64,000 nucleotides of DNA from Saccopteryx bilineata (GCF_036850765.1 NC_089495.1:63092410-63156409), one strand, 5' to 3'; positions 1-13,406 are shown, counted from the stretch's first letter. The notes: generated by a model not told the origin, from the sequence alone. Program-made: numbers and translations.

Positions 1-490
1 ACTGTTGCATGATATGGGGAATCCCATTTGCCTCAGATAAGTGACTTTGTATCAGAGACTTCCTTGTTTGTTTATTGGATTAAAGGTTTTGATTTCTACA
101 CTATAAAATGGGACAGAGGAGCCCATGTTGGAGGAGAGCAGAGAAAGGCCATGTGGAAGAGGCCAGGAGAAGCAGCCAAGATGGCAGAGTGCTGAAGGAG
201 AAGCCAGTTTGTGCAGAGAGAAGGAGGTAGGGAACTGAGGTGAATAAGGCTGGTGAGGTAGAAACCTGTGATTCTAGGAAACTCGAATAAGTCAGTGACT
301 TTGGAAGCCCTGAATGGAAAGGGAAGTATTTTCCCACTGTGCGTATTTCTTGCCCGCCAGGTGCAAGCTAGGAGAAAGATGATGGCCCACCAGTTCTTGG
401 CTCCATTGTTTCATTACTGTCTGTCAGAATCAAATGCGAACCTGCATGGGCCAGGCAGCTGTGATGGTGGCCGTGGCTACTGGCTTTACA
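1..490 (+). repeat. Endogenous retrovirus LTR, 3' portion (family A)
   Basis: This stretch matches, block for block, the 3' two thirds of the LTRs at 36728-37421 and 38483-39186, including the segment around a TATA-like box (near 100-112) and the terminal GGCTTTACA. It ends in CA at 490. The 5' part lies outside the window. The sequence after 490 does not resemble the primer-binding site that follows the LTR at 37421, so this is either a solo LTR or the 3' LTR of a provirus lying to the left. Short open frames inside it are not genes. Confidence 0.8.
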
Positions 491-1109
491 GAAGCATTAA
501 GACTTATTTATGAAAACAGAGCAGTAAGGTTAAAACAGAGTATCTAAAATCCCTTGAACTGAATAATTACTGCATTGAGAGCTGAACATGGGCCAGTTAT
601 AAGACCAGGCTGTCTGATCAGCAAACTTCCTATAGAGTGTCTCATAAATTGAGGATCATACATTAGGCTTTATAATTATCAATCTAGGTAAGGATGAGTG
701 TGCTAGGGATAAAAATTCCTGTTCCTCACAGCTCTAAGAAGGCTGCAGTATTTAGAATGGATAGTAAAAAAAGAAATGCCACTAACACTGCTGGGTTTTG
801 GTCAGTATCAAAAATTGTACCATTTTTTTGTAGAATAAGCTCATTAAGACCCAAATTGAAGGTAAGGGAGGGCCTGTCATATATAGAAGAAAACAAGTCC
901 TGGAAGCACAGTGCATCACCCACAGTCTGATTAAAGATGATGTCTATATCCACCTAGTATTGATACTTCATTTGGTGGACATATTAGCTGGGTGGTGTTG
1001 GAAAGAGTAGTCAAGTATGGAAATGTATTTCTAGATCTCATAGAGAAGTACTAATTTTCTTGGGTGCTAAGTTATAAAATCTAGACTGTTCAGATTTAAA
1101 TTTAAGCAT
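491..1109. other. Unassigned AT-rich stretch
   Basis: No convincing gene, RNA or repeat is recognised here. Two overlapping open frames of under 80 codons on opposite strands (694-953) lack recognisable motifs and are treated as chance. Confidence 0.5.
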
Positions 1110-1297
1110 GGCCCTCGCCGGATAGCTCAGTTGGTTAGAGCATTGTCCATAAGCACAGAGGTTTCTGGTTTGATCTGCGGTCAGAGCACATACAGAAACA
1201 GATCAATGTTCCTCTCTCTCTCTCTCTCTCTCTATCTATCTCTCTCTCTCTCTTTCTCGCTCTCATTCCTCTCTCTCTAACATCAATAAATTAAAAA
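1110..1297 (+). repeat. tRNA-derived SINE with CT-rich tail
   Basis: The head carries an A-box-like TAGCTCAGTTGGT and a B-box-like GGTTTGATCTG, the split RNA polymerase III promoter of tRNA-derived SINEs. It is followed by a (CT)n/(CTAT)n microsatellite (about 1212-1280) and an A-rich end. Its head differs from the GGTTGGCTCAGCGG type at 34333, so it is another subfamily or an older, mutated copy. Confidence 0.75.
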
Positions 1298-1403
1298 TAT
1301 ATTAATTTTTAAATAAAATTAAGTATAAAGAAGGGAAAAAAATAGAAGGTGCATTTTATCTTCTGAAACCTTCCAGTCTTTTCTGGTTATCATGGTGTGA
1401 GGA

Positions 1404-2040
1404 ACCAGAAGCAGTAATCTGGCGACTCACTCTGTGAGGCCATGTGGGAAGTCCTGTAAGGAAAGCAGCATAAACACCAGAAGTTTCGGAGATGGTGGAG
1501 TGGCAGAGCAGCTTGAAAAACTAAGACCTGCAAAAGGGCTAATACTTTTCTAGCACTGTCAGACTTATTTAAACTCTACACTGTATGTGTCCTGGGGGGA
1601 CCAACAGCACTGTGATAAAGTCAGGGCCATGAATAACCCCCACATAGACTTCAAGGCACTGAAGAAACTCAACAAGAATAAGAAACTGATCAAGAAGCTG
1701 ACCAGGAAGTATGATGCCTTTCTGGCTTCAGAGTCTCTGATCAAGCAGATCTCACAAATTCTGGGCCAAGGCTTGAAAATGGCTGGAATATTTTCTTCTT
1801 TGCTGAGTTCCAATGAGAACATGAAGAAGGTGTTGTGTTTGGCAATGGCTGTTGGCCATGTGAATATAACAGATGATAAACTCGTGTACAACATTCACTT
1901 ATCTGTTAATATCCTGGTGTCATTGCTCAAACATTTTGGCAGAATGTCTGGGCTTTATACATCAAGAAAGCCATGGCCAAACCCCAGTGCCTGTACTAAG
2001 GCACAGCTTAATAAACCATACTGCCACTACACATAAAAAT
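1404..2040 (+). pseudogene. RPL10A: RPL10A processed pseudogene
   Basis: This is a retrocopy of the mRNA for 60S ribosomal protein L10a (uL1), a component of the large-subunit L1 stalk. The longest open piece (1587-2036) encodes blocks close to the middle and C-terminal half of the protein, for example [32 protein letters not shown] and [13 protein letters not shown]. Upstream, 1404-1586 still aligns at the nucleotide level to the beginning of the coding region but is broken by stops and frameshifts. About 14 codons are missing after NENM, and the C-terminus is frameshifted after SLLKHF. There are no introns, and an A-rich tail with AATAAA-like signals follows (2005-2060). It lies in the same orientation as the preceding SINE and is certainly non-functional as L10a. 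Confidence 0.9.
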
Positions 2041-2060
2041 GAATAAATAAATACCTTCCA

Positions 2061-4009
2061 ATTCCATGCTCTTGACACCTGGGTAGAGTTGGAATAATTG
2101 TGTATAATTTACAAATAGGTCCTGTTAATATCCTCTTCACAGATGCTGCCATAGTTGACAAATAGGAAAGATTTTGTTGTTGTGGTAATACCATGACTGT
2201 AATGTTTTTGAACTTATATAAATCCATCAACCAATGGTAGAAATGATGAATACATGTACAGATTCACTGCAGACATTTTTAAAATTACAATGATCTTTGT
2301 TTGACAGTACAGGTGAGACAGATATAGAGATGAATAGAGTGTGAGAGCTGGAGTTTGACAACAAGTTATATATATATCGTATAACTATATATTTAGTCAT
2401 TAATAGCTTGGTGGCCAGTGGTCTCATCATAGAGCTAAAGCCATTATTAATGATGATCCATGAGTTTATGTAAACATGTATTTTAGTTTGTCTTAAGATG
2501 GGATATTTTAAGATGGCATATCCAAGAGCCACATCTGGATTTCAGCTCATGATGAATAATATCTAGTGCCATGTGCAACCAGATACTAATTATCATTACA
2601 GTAAATTGGTGTAACTTTCTACTAGATATTCCAAATTGGAAATGGGTTTTTTTTTTAGTGAATTATGCTTTCTTAATAGGTAACAAATTTCATAGGCAAG
2701 GTTCTTTTGTACTAGTAGTTTAGATTTAGATAATAAAGAAAGGTACTTGTTCTGCAACTTGTGAGGGTGCTGTTACCTCTTCCCGATATTGACCAAGGCC
2801 ATAAGAACCTGGGTTGGCCCTTAGTAGGATGTGCCATTTTCACTTCACTGTAGAGGACATTAAAGCATCAGGGCCCAGCTATTTTTAATCACTGTTGTGT
2901 GAGCAATTTTCTCAGTGGGAGTCAACATCATAACATCGTCAGTACAAAGGAACATTTCAATACTTACCTGTAGTTCATATTGTGTTAAATTATGATTGAT
3001 CCACTGATGAAATATGGTGGAATAATTCAAATAACTTTGTGAAAAGAATGCTCAGATATATTGCAGGCTTTATCACATGGAAATTAATTGATCCTGATCA
3101 TTTTCTGGAAGAACATACACAAAAAATGTTGGCAATTCTAAGGCTTCATACCAGGTACCATAATGGTAGCAGTTTGTTCAGTCCTAGGGATGATATCAAC
3201 TCTTGGTCATACAGCTGGAGTTATTTTCTTCTTTCAACTTTGATATTCCATAGAATTGGTCCAAGTATCAGTGATGTCCACTGTTAGTGGAATAGTTTCA
3301 CATAGGATGCCTGCCTGTATTAAATCTTTTATGAGACGACCAAGTACTTTTTCTTCTCTTATGTTAAGTATGCAATCTTTATAAGTTTTCTAAGTGTGGT
3401 GGGTACCTGGCAATGCACTATAAATATAGTTATAAAACCTGTCAGCAGGAGTTAACAAAGTGTGTTCAAATAGCAGGAAAGCTGCTTGCACTGGGCCTAC
3501 ATGCCATCAAGAACAGTCCATTCAAAAGGTCCAGAACCCCCAACTAATTGTAGTCACTATTTTTGACCAAAAATAATGCCATTTTGTAATGCTGAAAGGG
3601 GAATTTATTTATCAAGATATTACCAACCCCTGGGAATAGTAGATATCTGAGCTCCCAGACAAGCAATCTCAGAAATGCCTGGCAAACTCCAATCTCTATT
3701 TCTTTTTATTTTTTGGTGTATATAAGTTGGAGAATGAAGTTTTCAATCTGGTTTGTAGCAACTGGGAAACAGACTTTTTCCCTATCTTCATTTTATTTGA
3801 ATGGACTTGTTGTGTATGAGAATTTGTTATACCCAGAATGAAGACATAGTGGGGCCCTTTCAGCTTTCCTTTTGAAGGAATATCCCAGGTTACAATTCCA
3901 CTTTTTTCTCTTCTTAGAATTTAGAATTTTTTTGAAATGATGGAAAGAATCCAGGGATGAAAACTTAGCAAACTGTTGTGCAAATAAGTTTGTAAAATGT
4001 GATTTTTAT
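2061..4009. other. Unassigned stretch
   Basis: About 1.9 kb without a gene I can support. Some patches (about 2760-3680) have the mixed-composition look of decayed retroelement internal sequence in antisense, but I could not match any motif to a family. The open frames here are short and carry no recognisable domain. Confidence 0.4.
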
Positions 4010-4510
4010 GTTCACTTTGTTAAAAATGGCTCTGCCCATGTGAATGACACTGCCAGGTGATACTGCTAATTACATTCCTGCTTGGGAAGGGGTTTTGTTA
4101 TGCTAATGTTTGCTGGATGAGGGTTTTAGTGCCCAAAAGTTTTAAGAAGAAGAAGGAAGAGGAAGGAGGCCATGTTTTCACAGAATGAGAGCACGGAGGA
4201 AGAGTGCTGGAGAGAAAGAAGCCATCTTGGCAGATGGGAACCAGAGGGATGAAGGGCTTTGTGAACTCTGCTGAGAATGGTGGGGCCTTTCATTCTATGA
4301 AAAAATGGAAAAGATTCTCCTGGTTGTGGAACCGGAGAATGTGTGAGTGAGTTTTGGTGCCCTGTGTGTTTGTGTTTACTCACCAGCCGGTTGTAAGGCT
4401 AGAATAAAGGGATGGCCCACCATTTATTTGCTTCACTGTTTCTTTATCATTTGTCTGAATCTAATGAGAAACTGCAGCTGAATGACTATGATGGTCATGG
4501 CTACTAACCA
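4010..4510 (+). repeat. LTR of family A, diverged subfamily
   Basis: It starts TGTTCACTTTGTTAAAAATGG and shares with the LTR at 47095 the opening block through CTGCCCATG. Its 3' half shares the family-A blocks: CCATCTTGGCAG, a GAATAAAGGGATGGCCCACCA segment containing AATAAA, and the end motif ATGGTCATGGCTACT. It lacks the TGTTGGTCAAATAAG start seen at 36728, so a subfamily with a different U3 is likely. No internal retroviral sequence is attached, which is consistent with a solo LTR. The exact right boundary is uncertain by about 10 bases. Confidence 0.65.
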
Positions 4511-4534
4511 TAAACAAATATATTACCCTTGGTG

Positions 4535-4579
4535 GCCATCTGTATTAGGTTTCTATTATTGAACTAAGAAATCACTAGC

Positions 4580-4625
<46 letters not shown>

Positions 4626-5160
4626 AGAGAGAGAAAAGAAAAAAATAAAAAGAAATCACTACCAACTTGGTGGCTTACAATAACATCCATTCATCATCTC
4701 ACAATTTTTGTGAGTCAGAAGTCTAGACACAGAGATTCACTTACTTCCCCTATTTTGAGTTTTACAAGATCAAAATTAAAGTGTTAAGAGTGTTGCCGTT
4801 TCCTTTTGTGGCTGAGGGAAAAATACAGTTTTAGGTTTTCAGGGTATTGGGTAGATTCAGCCCCATGTTTTCACTGACTGTTGGCCTGTGCCTGGCTTTG
4901 CTTCTAGTTGTGTTATTACAGTATCATGGCAGATTCACTCACTGGTTGCCTGGGTCACATGCACCTTCTCCATCATCTCAGTTTGGGTATCCCAAAATTA
5001 GTCATATAACCTGCCACAGCTCATGACATTCAGGAGGTATAGAGAAGCTCAATTTAAAATATTTTCCACTTATAAAAAACTATAATTCTGAAACTATAGT
5101 ATGAAACTCCCTCTGATGTTGCATTCTCATGAATGTTTCATGTGTTAATAAGCTATTTCC
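4535..5160 (-). repeat. Old MaLR-like (MLT1-type) LTR, antisense
   Basis: The plus strand reads like the reverse complement of a mammalian MaLR LTR: TGTATTAGGTTTCTATTATTG, then CTTGGTGGCTTACAATAACA and CTCACAATTTTTGTGAGTCAGAAG. It is split by a (TA)n microsatellite. The family name is from memory of the consensus; the right boundary is vague. Confidence 0.45.
4582..4623. repeat. (TA)n microsatellite
   Basis: About 21 uninterrupted TA units lie within the old LTR and are followed by a GAGAGAGA stretch. Confidence 0.95.
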
Positions 5161-7413
5161 TTTTACCTCCAAATCCTCTCATTTTAAATGCTAATATAGA
5201 ATCCTCCAGATATTTTTTTTTGTGGCTCTGTCAGAGTCTGAAGTAGTAGCAATAGATGGTGACTAGAAGAGAGGAGGAGATGACAAGGGAGGCCACCTCC
5301 CTTCTTGTTTGTGTTTCTGCCACTGTTGCCATAGCAATAAACTTCCTTCTTGGAAATGGCAGTTGGTTTCAAGCTTCAGATTCCTGCTGCCCTTCCAGAC
5401 CATCCTCATTACATCCCTTCAGAGTGACCAGCACCAGCTAGTGTCCTCTCATCAATGATCTAGGTCACAGACACAGGATCACGGAACCCCTCTTCCACAG
5501 TTCTAGATCTGGAGATGCCAACATGCTTCCTTTGTTTCCTCCAGCCTGCCGTTACCTGAAACTGCTCTGTGCTCCTTTTTCCTTTCAGGCCTCTGATATA
5601 TTTAACCAATTACCAATACAATACAGAATTAAACTATCTTTGTTCAATAATTGATGTGTTTCTGTTTTTCTGACTTAACCCTCCTTAACTTATAATAGAG
5701 GGGAAGGACAGTACTGCTTTTGGTTGGAAGCCTTGCTGCCTTCCAGTGTCGGCATGGATGTGGTGCACAGGGATTATGCCAGGCTATACACCAACTGTTT
5801 GCCTTTCTTCAATCACAACCATGCAATCTGCTTGCCTAAATAAAATACATTTCCATTTTAATGAGTATCATGATACTTACAAAATCAAATGTGCTTCAGA
5901 TTTTTGACATATCCTATAGTAACACAAAAAATGTTTCAGATATTGCAGTTTTAGATACTTCATTATAGTATCATTTTTTCTTCTAGATAGATAAATTGCC
6001 AAATGGCAAATTATACTTCACTGAAGGAAGCCCCATCAGCATTATTTACATAAGTTAAATATTTTAAATTTGTATCTGTTTACTAATAAAAAACTTCACA
6101 ATTAATATTTTTTCTGTTACAAAAATAATAGGATCAAATATTGTAAAAGAAAAGTAGACCAAGATACTTTTTCCAGTAATGTACTAATTTATATAAAAAT
6201 TTTGCATTTATTGTTAGAGATTTACATTTTTAAATCTTTATATTCCACTAAGTAAATGGTTTTTTATTACATAATTTATCAGTTAAAATGACACTTACTG
6301 ACATTGTCTGTTTCTAAAATAATCATAAAATTAGTTTTGAGTAAAAGCACTTCCAAGTGCACTTATTAATGCTGAACATTTATTCATATGGAATAGCATT
6401 TTATTTTAAAGAACTGTGTAGAATGCAAGCATGGCCTTTCAGCTATTATTAACCATGGTGTAAATTACAAGCAATAAAGTTTGTCACATTTATGCAAAAT
6501 AAGTAATATAACATACATATAAAGAGTTGAACATTATAAAAAAATTAAAAAAAAGATTTAGAGCAATCTGAATTTCTCATTATTTACTGAGATGTTAGAA
6601 ATTAGAATAAAAAATTAAATTGTTCCTTTAGCATGCTAGATTCTGTAGTCTTCTCATCCATAAAGATAGACATCCAATTGAAGTATTGTGGTCTAAGGAT
6701 ATTTTTTAGAACTTAGAATCCCATCTGTATATATCTGGAACACAAGTCTATTCTCCTGATACAGTCAGGTATTAATTGCTCTCTCCCAAGTTAAAAAAAA
6801 AAAAGTGCTTATCTTTACATGAATTTAACAAACATTCATAAAGGTCATTAATTAAAGAAACTTTAAGTTTTAGAGTAAGAAGAAATGAGAAAAAAATACT
6901 AATTACATGTTCAGAGTGACCAAATAATTGTCCTTCGTTAGCATTAAGTCAGGAAAGACAAAGCCAACTATGTTTTTTTTTTCCTGCAAGTCCATTATTG
7001 CTGGTTGAATTTATCTTAAATATATATTTTTAACTTAAAGAAGAAAATAAAATAACTAATTCAAATATTAAGTTATTTAATTTTATTTATTGGGCATATC
7101 AAGTATTATTAAAAATAAATCTTTGAATTTTAATGGTCTTCTTCCCTGGTATACTCTAAAAAATAATGTTCATAAAGGTTTTTATTCCAGTGGAAATAAT
7201 TTACTTAGGTAGAAGATTCCAGCAAAGCCTCAATCATGTCTGAACAATATTAATACTCTTAGTCACAGCTGAACTTATGACCTCCACCTTAGCAAATTCA
7301 TGTTCTGTCTTCAAACCACAATTTGAAACCTGTTGTTTTATCTCTGATTTATTTCTCAGTTTCTGAACTTAGTATGTGCAGCTTTAGATTCATAGTCTTA
7401 TAATACCTTTCCT
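5161..7413. other. Unassigned AT-rich DNA
   Basis: No supported gene or classified repeat. 5180-5660 is somewhat richer in GC; 5860-7400 is very AT-rich, with only short A or T runs. Confidence 0.5.
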
Positions 7414-7423
7414 CAACTTGATA

Positions 7424-7826
7424 ATTTTTTTTGACAGAGAGACAGAGGGAGGGACAGACAGAAAGGGAGAGAGATGAGAAGCATCAATTCTTCATTGTGA
7501 CACCTTAGTTGTTCTTTGACTGCTTTCCCATATGTGCCTAGACCACAGGGCTACAGCAGACCTAGTGACCCCTTGTTCAAGCCAGCAACCCTGGGCTCAA
7601 GCCAGTGACCTTGGACTTCAAACCAATGACCTTTGGGTTCAAGCCAGCGGCCATGGCGTCATGTCTATGATCCCATGCTCAAGCCAGCGAATCATTGCTC
7701 AAGCTGGTGAGCCTGTGCTCAAGCTGGATGAACCCACACTCAATCTGGTGACCTTGAGATTTCAAACCTGAGTCCTCTACAGCCCATTCTGATGCTCTAG
7801 CCACTACACCACTACCTGGACAGGCA
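7424..7826 (-). repeat. tRNA-derived SINE, long form with internal tandem units
   Basis: On the minus strand it runs from a tRNA-like head (GTAGTGGTGTAGTGGCTAGAGC) through a tandem series of ~20-bp units (plus strand TTCAAGCCAGTGACC and variants) to a GAGA/CTCT-rich tail and oligo-T on the plus strand. A short flanking duplication, CAACTTGAT, is at 7414-7422 and 7827-7835. The open frame at 7532-7771 is a by-product of the in-frame repeat units. Confidence 0.85.
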
Positions 7827-7835
7827 CAACTTGAT

Positions 7836-8087
7836 GATTGTTTTCTTTATATATCTGTCAGCTCTCATTTTATCAGTCCTAGTTCAACACCACCCTACTC
7901 CCCAAGGTCAGCCCTAACCAATGATCTCCACTTTACAAATTGTTGGTAAAATAGATTTATAGCCAAAATCTTTTCCCAATCCAGAAAACCTTTCTACTAA
8001 GTTTGAAGAGAAAAAGAGCAGTTTTGTTATTAAATTAGCATTTAACCAGAATGTGATATGCATCACAGGCAATACTAAGGAAATGCA
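7836..8087. other. Unassigned spacer
   Basis: No supported feature between two SINEs. Confidence 0.5.
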
Positions 8088-8272
8088 GCCTGACCTGTTG
8101 TGGTACAGTGTATAAAGCATCAAACTGGAATGCTGAGGTTATCGGTTCAAAATCCTGGAAAGCCTGGTCAAGGCACATATGAGAGTTAATGCTTTCTGCA
8201 CCTCCACCCATCTCTCTCTCTCTCTCTCTCTTCTCTGAAATAAATAAAGTCTTGAAAATTTTAAAAAAGAGA
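8088..8272 (+). repeat. tRNA-derived SINE, short form
   Basis: Head CCTGACCTGTTGTGGTACAG, a B-box-like GGTTCAAAATCC, the shared GTCAAGGCACATATGAGAGTT block, a (TC)n tract and an AAATAAATAAAG tail. It is the same family as the copy at 33373. Confidence 0.8.
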
Positions 8273-11200
8273 GATTGCAAACACCTAATGAAATCTCATC
8301 CATTTATATAGCCAAACAGATACAACCCATTACATCCATGTTGTCCATATAAATAATAACCCCTCCCTAAGTAACAGAATTTAACAAACTCATCAGTCAC
8401 AAATAGTTTATCTTAACTTAGCTGGTAATAAGGGTGAGGAAAAACAAACTATTCTCATCTTCATGACATTAGGTAGTTTTGCAATTTACAAAAAACTTAT
8501 CCACTGAAGTTAGGCTTTTATGTTTTCATAGAAAATGAAACATAGGGGTGTTATTTCCTTCAATGATTACATTTCAAAGATGTGGTTCCTGGGGCCTTGA
8601 CAAAAGACATTCCTGGGTCTTAAAACTGAGCAGAAGTTTATTTAGTATTTTCCAAAATTTTACATACATTTCACATGGAAAGGAAACTTATATTTTCAAG
8701 TGTTCTAAAGTAAAACAAAAAAAGTGAAGCAGGAGTAAGGTGAGTAAAGTTCTCTTTATTTTCAAAAGGAAGAATTATTTGTCATTTTCTATTTGTATTT
8801 TCTCTTACATTATCAGTATCAAGACCATGGATGTCTTATTCACGATCAAAAGCTAAATGATAAGATCCTCTAAGATTTTTTGGTTTGTGAGTATTCAGGA
8901 AAATGAATGTATTTTCAATTATTAATTAATAAATGTCTAATGATAAAGTGGTCAAAAGAATGGAAAATGTTCTTCTGTACCCTGAGAATATTTTGTAAAG
9001 TTCCACTGTAAACACCTAACTTGGAAGATAACAAAGAAGAGCACTATAAGTTCAGAGAATTTCCTTAAATAATGTTTAAAATTTTCTTCTCTTTCAAAAC
9101 AAAAATGAAAACCACATTATCTTACTGTAGGGCAGGACATTTTATTTTAGAGTGGGTTGTGTATACATAACTTTATATTGGTTAGGATGATCTGTCCAGA
9201 GAAATACTGATTTATGTATCACTAAATCTCTAATAAAGATGTCCAGCAACAGCCAAGACATAGTGTCTATCTCCCTAAGGCTCTTTTTTCTTGTACATGG
9301 GACATATTTCTTGTACCTGTTTTATTCCAAGTGTATTTCCACATTAGGGCCAGTACACATTATGTTTCCCACAAGTAATGCTCCCGTTCATATCACTTAG
9401 AACTAGCTCAAATGTTCTACCATCCTGCAACACATTGCTTGCCTTGCATTTTTTTCCACAGCACTTATTTTAACCTGAATCACCATTTTAAAATTTGTTT
9501 TGTCTTTCCAATTCAATTATAAGATATGTGATAGCGTAAACTTCATATATCTTGTTCACAATGTATCTGGGAAGTATTTCCTTAAACAGAGCTAGGAAAA
9601 TAAGAAAAAAGTATTAAAATACAACTTGAAAGTGTAGGTATAAAATATGAATCCTTTTTTAGAACTGGGAGGAGAACTTCTAGGAGGGGCCAAAATTGAT
9701 TTCAGTATTTTAATTGTACCCATATATAAAAACTGAGCCTTTACAAACATCTTTCAGTAACTGTTGTTCTAGAGTACTTAATCTTGAGGCTTGTGGGTGA
9801 GATAAGAGAATGGAAATAAGCTCTCAGTAGCTATAATACCATGTCCACTCTGGTTTTTGTTACATTTTGAAGATAAGATTATGATGTTAATTCTGTGGCA
9901 CATGTAATCATGTAATGAGAGTTGTCAGTTAGTTGACATGAATAATCTGTATTAGTTTTTAAATTATAAATGGTAATGGTTTAATATTCCTTTTTTGTTG
10001 TTGTAAATATTTAGAATTTTGGAGTCTTTCCCTCAGCATATAGCATAGTATCAGGCAAGTAATAAGTATTCAGTAAGTACTTGTCACTAGAATGAATGAA
10101 TTAATATAAGAACAAATTTTATTTTGCTATGATAAATTGGAGTTTGCACAGGCCTAAAACAAATACTGGCATGATGCAAAAGGGTACTAGACAACGCATT
10201 TTAAAAATCTAAATGGACTAACAAGTAGACTAAATAATAAAAATGGAATAGTTTGTCAACATTTTTAGTTTTTATTTACACTAAAACATGTATTAGATCA
10301 ATCTGTATGTCAACCAGTCAATAAGTTTTCATTGAGTGACTTCTAAGAACCAAATTCTCTTCGTGCTATATACAGTAGTAATAAAAGGAGAGTAAGACAA
10401 ATAAACCCAACACAGAGACATGCATTTCTTCCAAGCTCCAGATTCTTGCTATCTGATTGACACACACATACACATACACAAATACATTATAATACTTTAG
10501 AATAAACAATTGTTGTTTGATCAGACAATTTTAGTCTTTTTAATTCATTTATAGCTTTTAATAAAAGTAGAACATTAGAGTTCTTTACATTCCTTGAATT
10601 ACACATATCTCCCAATCATTTAATCTACATGTTCCAAATTTTCATGAAAAAGAAGCTATTGAAAAATAAGGAAGCTATTGAGAAAGACCAGAGTATATGA
10701 AAATAAGTATAAAAGACTAAGTGTAGGAGAATCCTTTTATCTATAATTAAATGTTTAAATTTCTAATGGTGTTTCTTAGTAAAGATTTAAGAAGAAAGGA
10801 AATGTACTAATCAATATTTTAAAATGTTCTTGAAATAATTTATGATAGGAAACATTATTTCTTGAAAGCACTTTTAAAATTACAACAACAATCAAAAAAC
10901 AATCTCAGGAAGAATCTGATGGCCTTTGCAAATCCTCTGACACAGTGAATCATTGTTATAGTGAACACAATCTTGTGGGATAATTGATTAGAGAAATTGA
11001 ATTAATTAAGAAAGCTGCAGGAGTTGGGTCCTTATTATGCGACATACTTTCTTTCTCATGTTTTCTGTCACTACTAGATATCTCTTATAAATTGATAGAG
11101 CTATTTAAGATCAAGACATGAAATTCTCCTTTAGAGACCAATAACATGATGACATTAATGTGTTAAACTGACTACATCCAGGATAAATTCTAGCCTCTAC

Positions 11201-13230
11201 AAAAGGAGGATATATATATAGGAAAGTTAGCAACATCTATAATAGATTGCATGATGTGCCATGGTGCCATGAATTTGAATATCTACTAATAAGGCACAAT
11301 ACAGAAAATATCAAGTTTAGGACTGACACTCTACCCTTCTTTTGTTGACTTTTTACAAATACCTAAATCATTAAATTTCAGTATAAGATTTTGATATTTA
11401 AAAATTATGATTTTCAGTAAAAGCATCAGTAATACTAGCTAAATAATTCTTAGTACATGTTCAAAACTTACTATTTATTAGTTGCTGTGCTAACCCCTTT
11501 ATATACATTATCTCAATTAGTTTTGGGATCAGGCCTATAGCAATATTTATTATCTTTGTTTTTTTTTTAAATATGTTAAGAAATGGAGATTTAGAGAGTT
11601 AAAAGCACTTGCAGGTCATCTGTCTGTTCAATAGTTTACTTACTCAGATGGGCTCAGCATTAAAGAAAACATTCTATGCCAATTGGTCTATGAATCCAAA
11701 ATTTCAGCTTTGTGTTTTTTATTTTGTCAGCTCCTTCAAACAAAAAAAATAGCATATGTACAATCCATAATAACATGATTGCATCCCTGTGTTGGACACT
11801 GGGGAAATAAAGATTAATGAGGTTTAATTACTACCTTTAATTAATTCTCAGACTAAGGTAGACACACTCGTAAGCAAGTTTTTATACTATAGTGACCATA
11901 AAGGCATAAAGTGTTATATAAGCAACAAATGATCAATGTGAAACTTTTCAGGCACAGCCTAAGCAGGGAGAAACAGCAGGCCTACAATCACATTAAACTG
12001 GATGGACATGGCAAAGAGGACGCTGATGGTGCTTACTAGATCTATTTTAGCCAAGGTATTCATCTCTGGTTGCTGTAAATGTTGGCTAATAGCAACTCAC
12101 AGCTGTTCTTTTCTCCAGTAAATTGGCATTTGTGCTTTGCCAAATGTTTCCCCCTGGAAGATATACCCACCAGGCCTGCTGGAGGTAGATCTCCTCAGCC
12201 AATGGTTTAGTGACGCATAGGATACACATTTTCCCCTCTTGCTGTCAAGATAAGTCTGTGGTACAAATTGTGCTTCATTCATAGCTTTCAAGTGGTTTAG
12301 GCTAATTAATCTCTAGTTAAGAAATCATTCTTGCTTATCTTTTCTTCCCCTGTTCTATTCTGTTTTATTTGTTCCCCTCTAAATCAGTGTTTTTTTAACC
12401 AATCCTCAGACAGGTCCATCAGAAATTTCAGGTCAGTCTGCTAAAGAGTTAACCATCTTGATATTGTATGAAGATTATAGACCCAATAATCTTAGTCCAA
12501 TTCACTTATGCTTATGGTGATTTTTGACTTATTGTCTCTAAAATAATTCTTCTATTCTCACCAGTCTCCAAGTGTAAAAAAGGTTAGAAATTACTGCTCA
12601 AAATCATTTGAACAAGAATTTTTATTTTAGGTTCTGCTTCTAGGTAACCAAACCAAAGACATACCTAAACAGTACATAGAGATTGGATTTTAGGGTGTGT
12701 TTAGGGTAGCAGAAGAAGACAAAGTGAGGTAATTGAATAAAGGAGTTAGGCAAGTAACAATTACAAATTTATTCATTCATAGGATGTGAGTGTGTGTGTG
12801 TGTGATTATAAATTTAATGAAAGTAAGAATCTTATCAACTTTATGTCACTTCCTATTATATCTTGTCAGGTTAGATCAGCCCCACATGGATCCCATGTAC
12901 CACTCCTGAAGCCGTGTCATATACATAGTGGAGATTTTAAGACTTGTTGAATAAGTGAACAAAAGTGTGAGATTCTAAATGTGAATGATTCTCTAAAATT
13001 TTTATTTATCAACCCTTGTGTTTGACAAAATATTTCATGTAAACATTTTTATCAGTTTTGCATGATATGTTCAAATACATTCAAGGATAAGTGTCATAAC
13101 AAACAATTACGACATTGGGCCATGCTATTCTTTGCATGGCCGTGGCAAGTACAAAGTGCATTTGTTACAAAATTCAACACAAATTGATTTAAGCAAAATG
13201 AGAAATTATCATATTTAAATAATAATCTTT
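8273..13230. other. 5-kb unassigned AT-rich DNA
   Basis: I see no supported gene, recent transposon or RNA here. Only small simple repeats stand out, such as oligo-T at 11558-11570 and (GT)n at 12788-12803. The region may contain anciently decayed repeats that only a profile search would detect. The open frame at 12097-12291 has no recognisable motif. Confidence 0.5.
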
Positions 13231-13406
13231 TCTTTTTCTTTTTTTTTTTAATTTATTCATTTTAGTGAAGGAGTAGAGAGAGAGAAGGGAGGTGAGGAGC
13301 AAGAAGCATCCTCCCACACTTGCCTTTACCAGGCAACCCAACATTTTGTAGTGGTGACTTCAGCATTTTAAGGTCGATGCTTTATTCACTGTGCCATCAT
13401 AGGTCA
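13231..13406 (-). repeat. tRNA-derived SINE, short form, antisense
   Basis: The minus strand begins CTGACCTATGATGGCACAGTG and contains GTCGATGCT-type and GAAGCATC-type blocks followed by a purine-rich tail (TTTCTTTTT on the plus strand). It is diverged relative to the copy at 33373. Confidence 0.7.

Noticed and set aside
1565..1894. Minus-strand 109-codon frame
   Set aside because: Antisense shadow of the RPL10A retrocopy.
2760..3680. Antisense retroviral pol
   Set aside because: The composition looked like decayed retroelement, but no polymerase or protease motif could be read in any frame.
7560..7760. CRISPR-like series of ~20-bp repeats
   Set aside because: The units are contiguous, degenerate and part of a SINE; there are no unique spacers, and the genome is eukaryotic.
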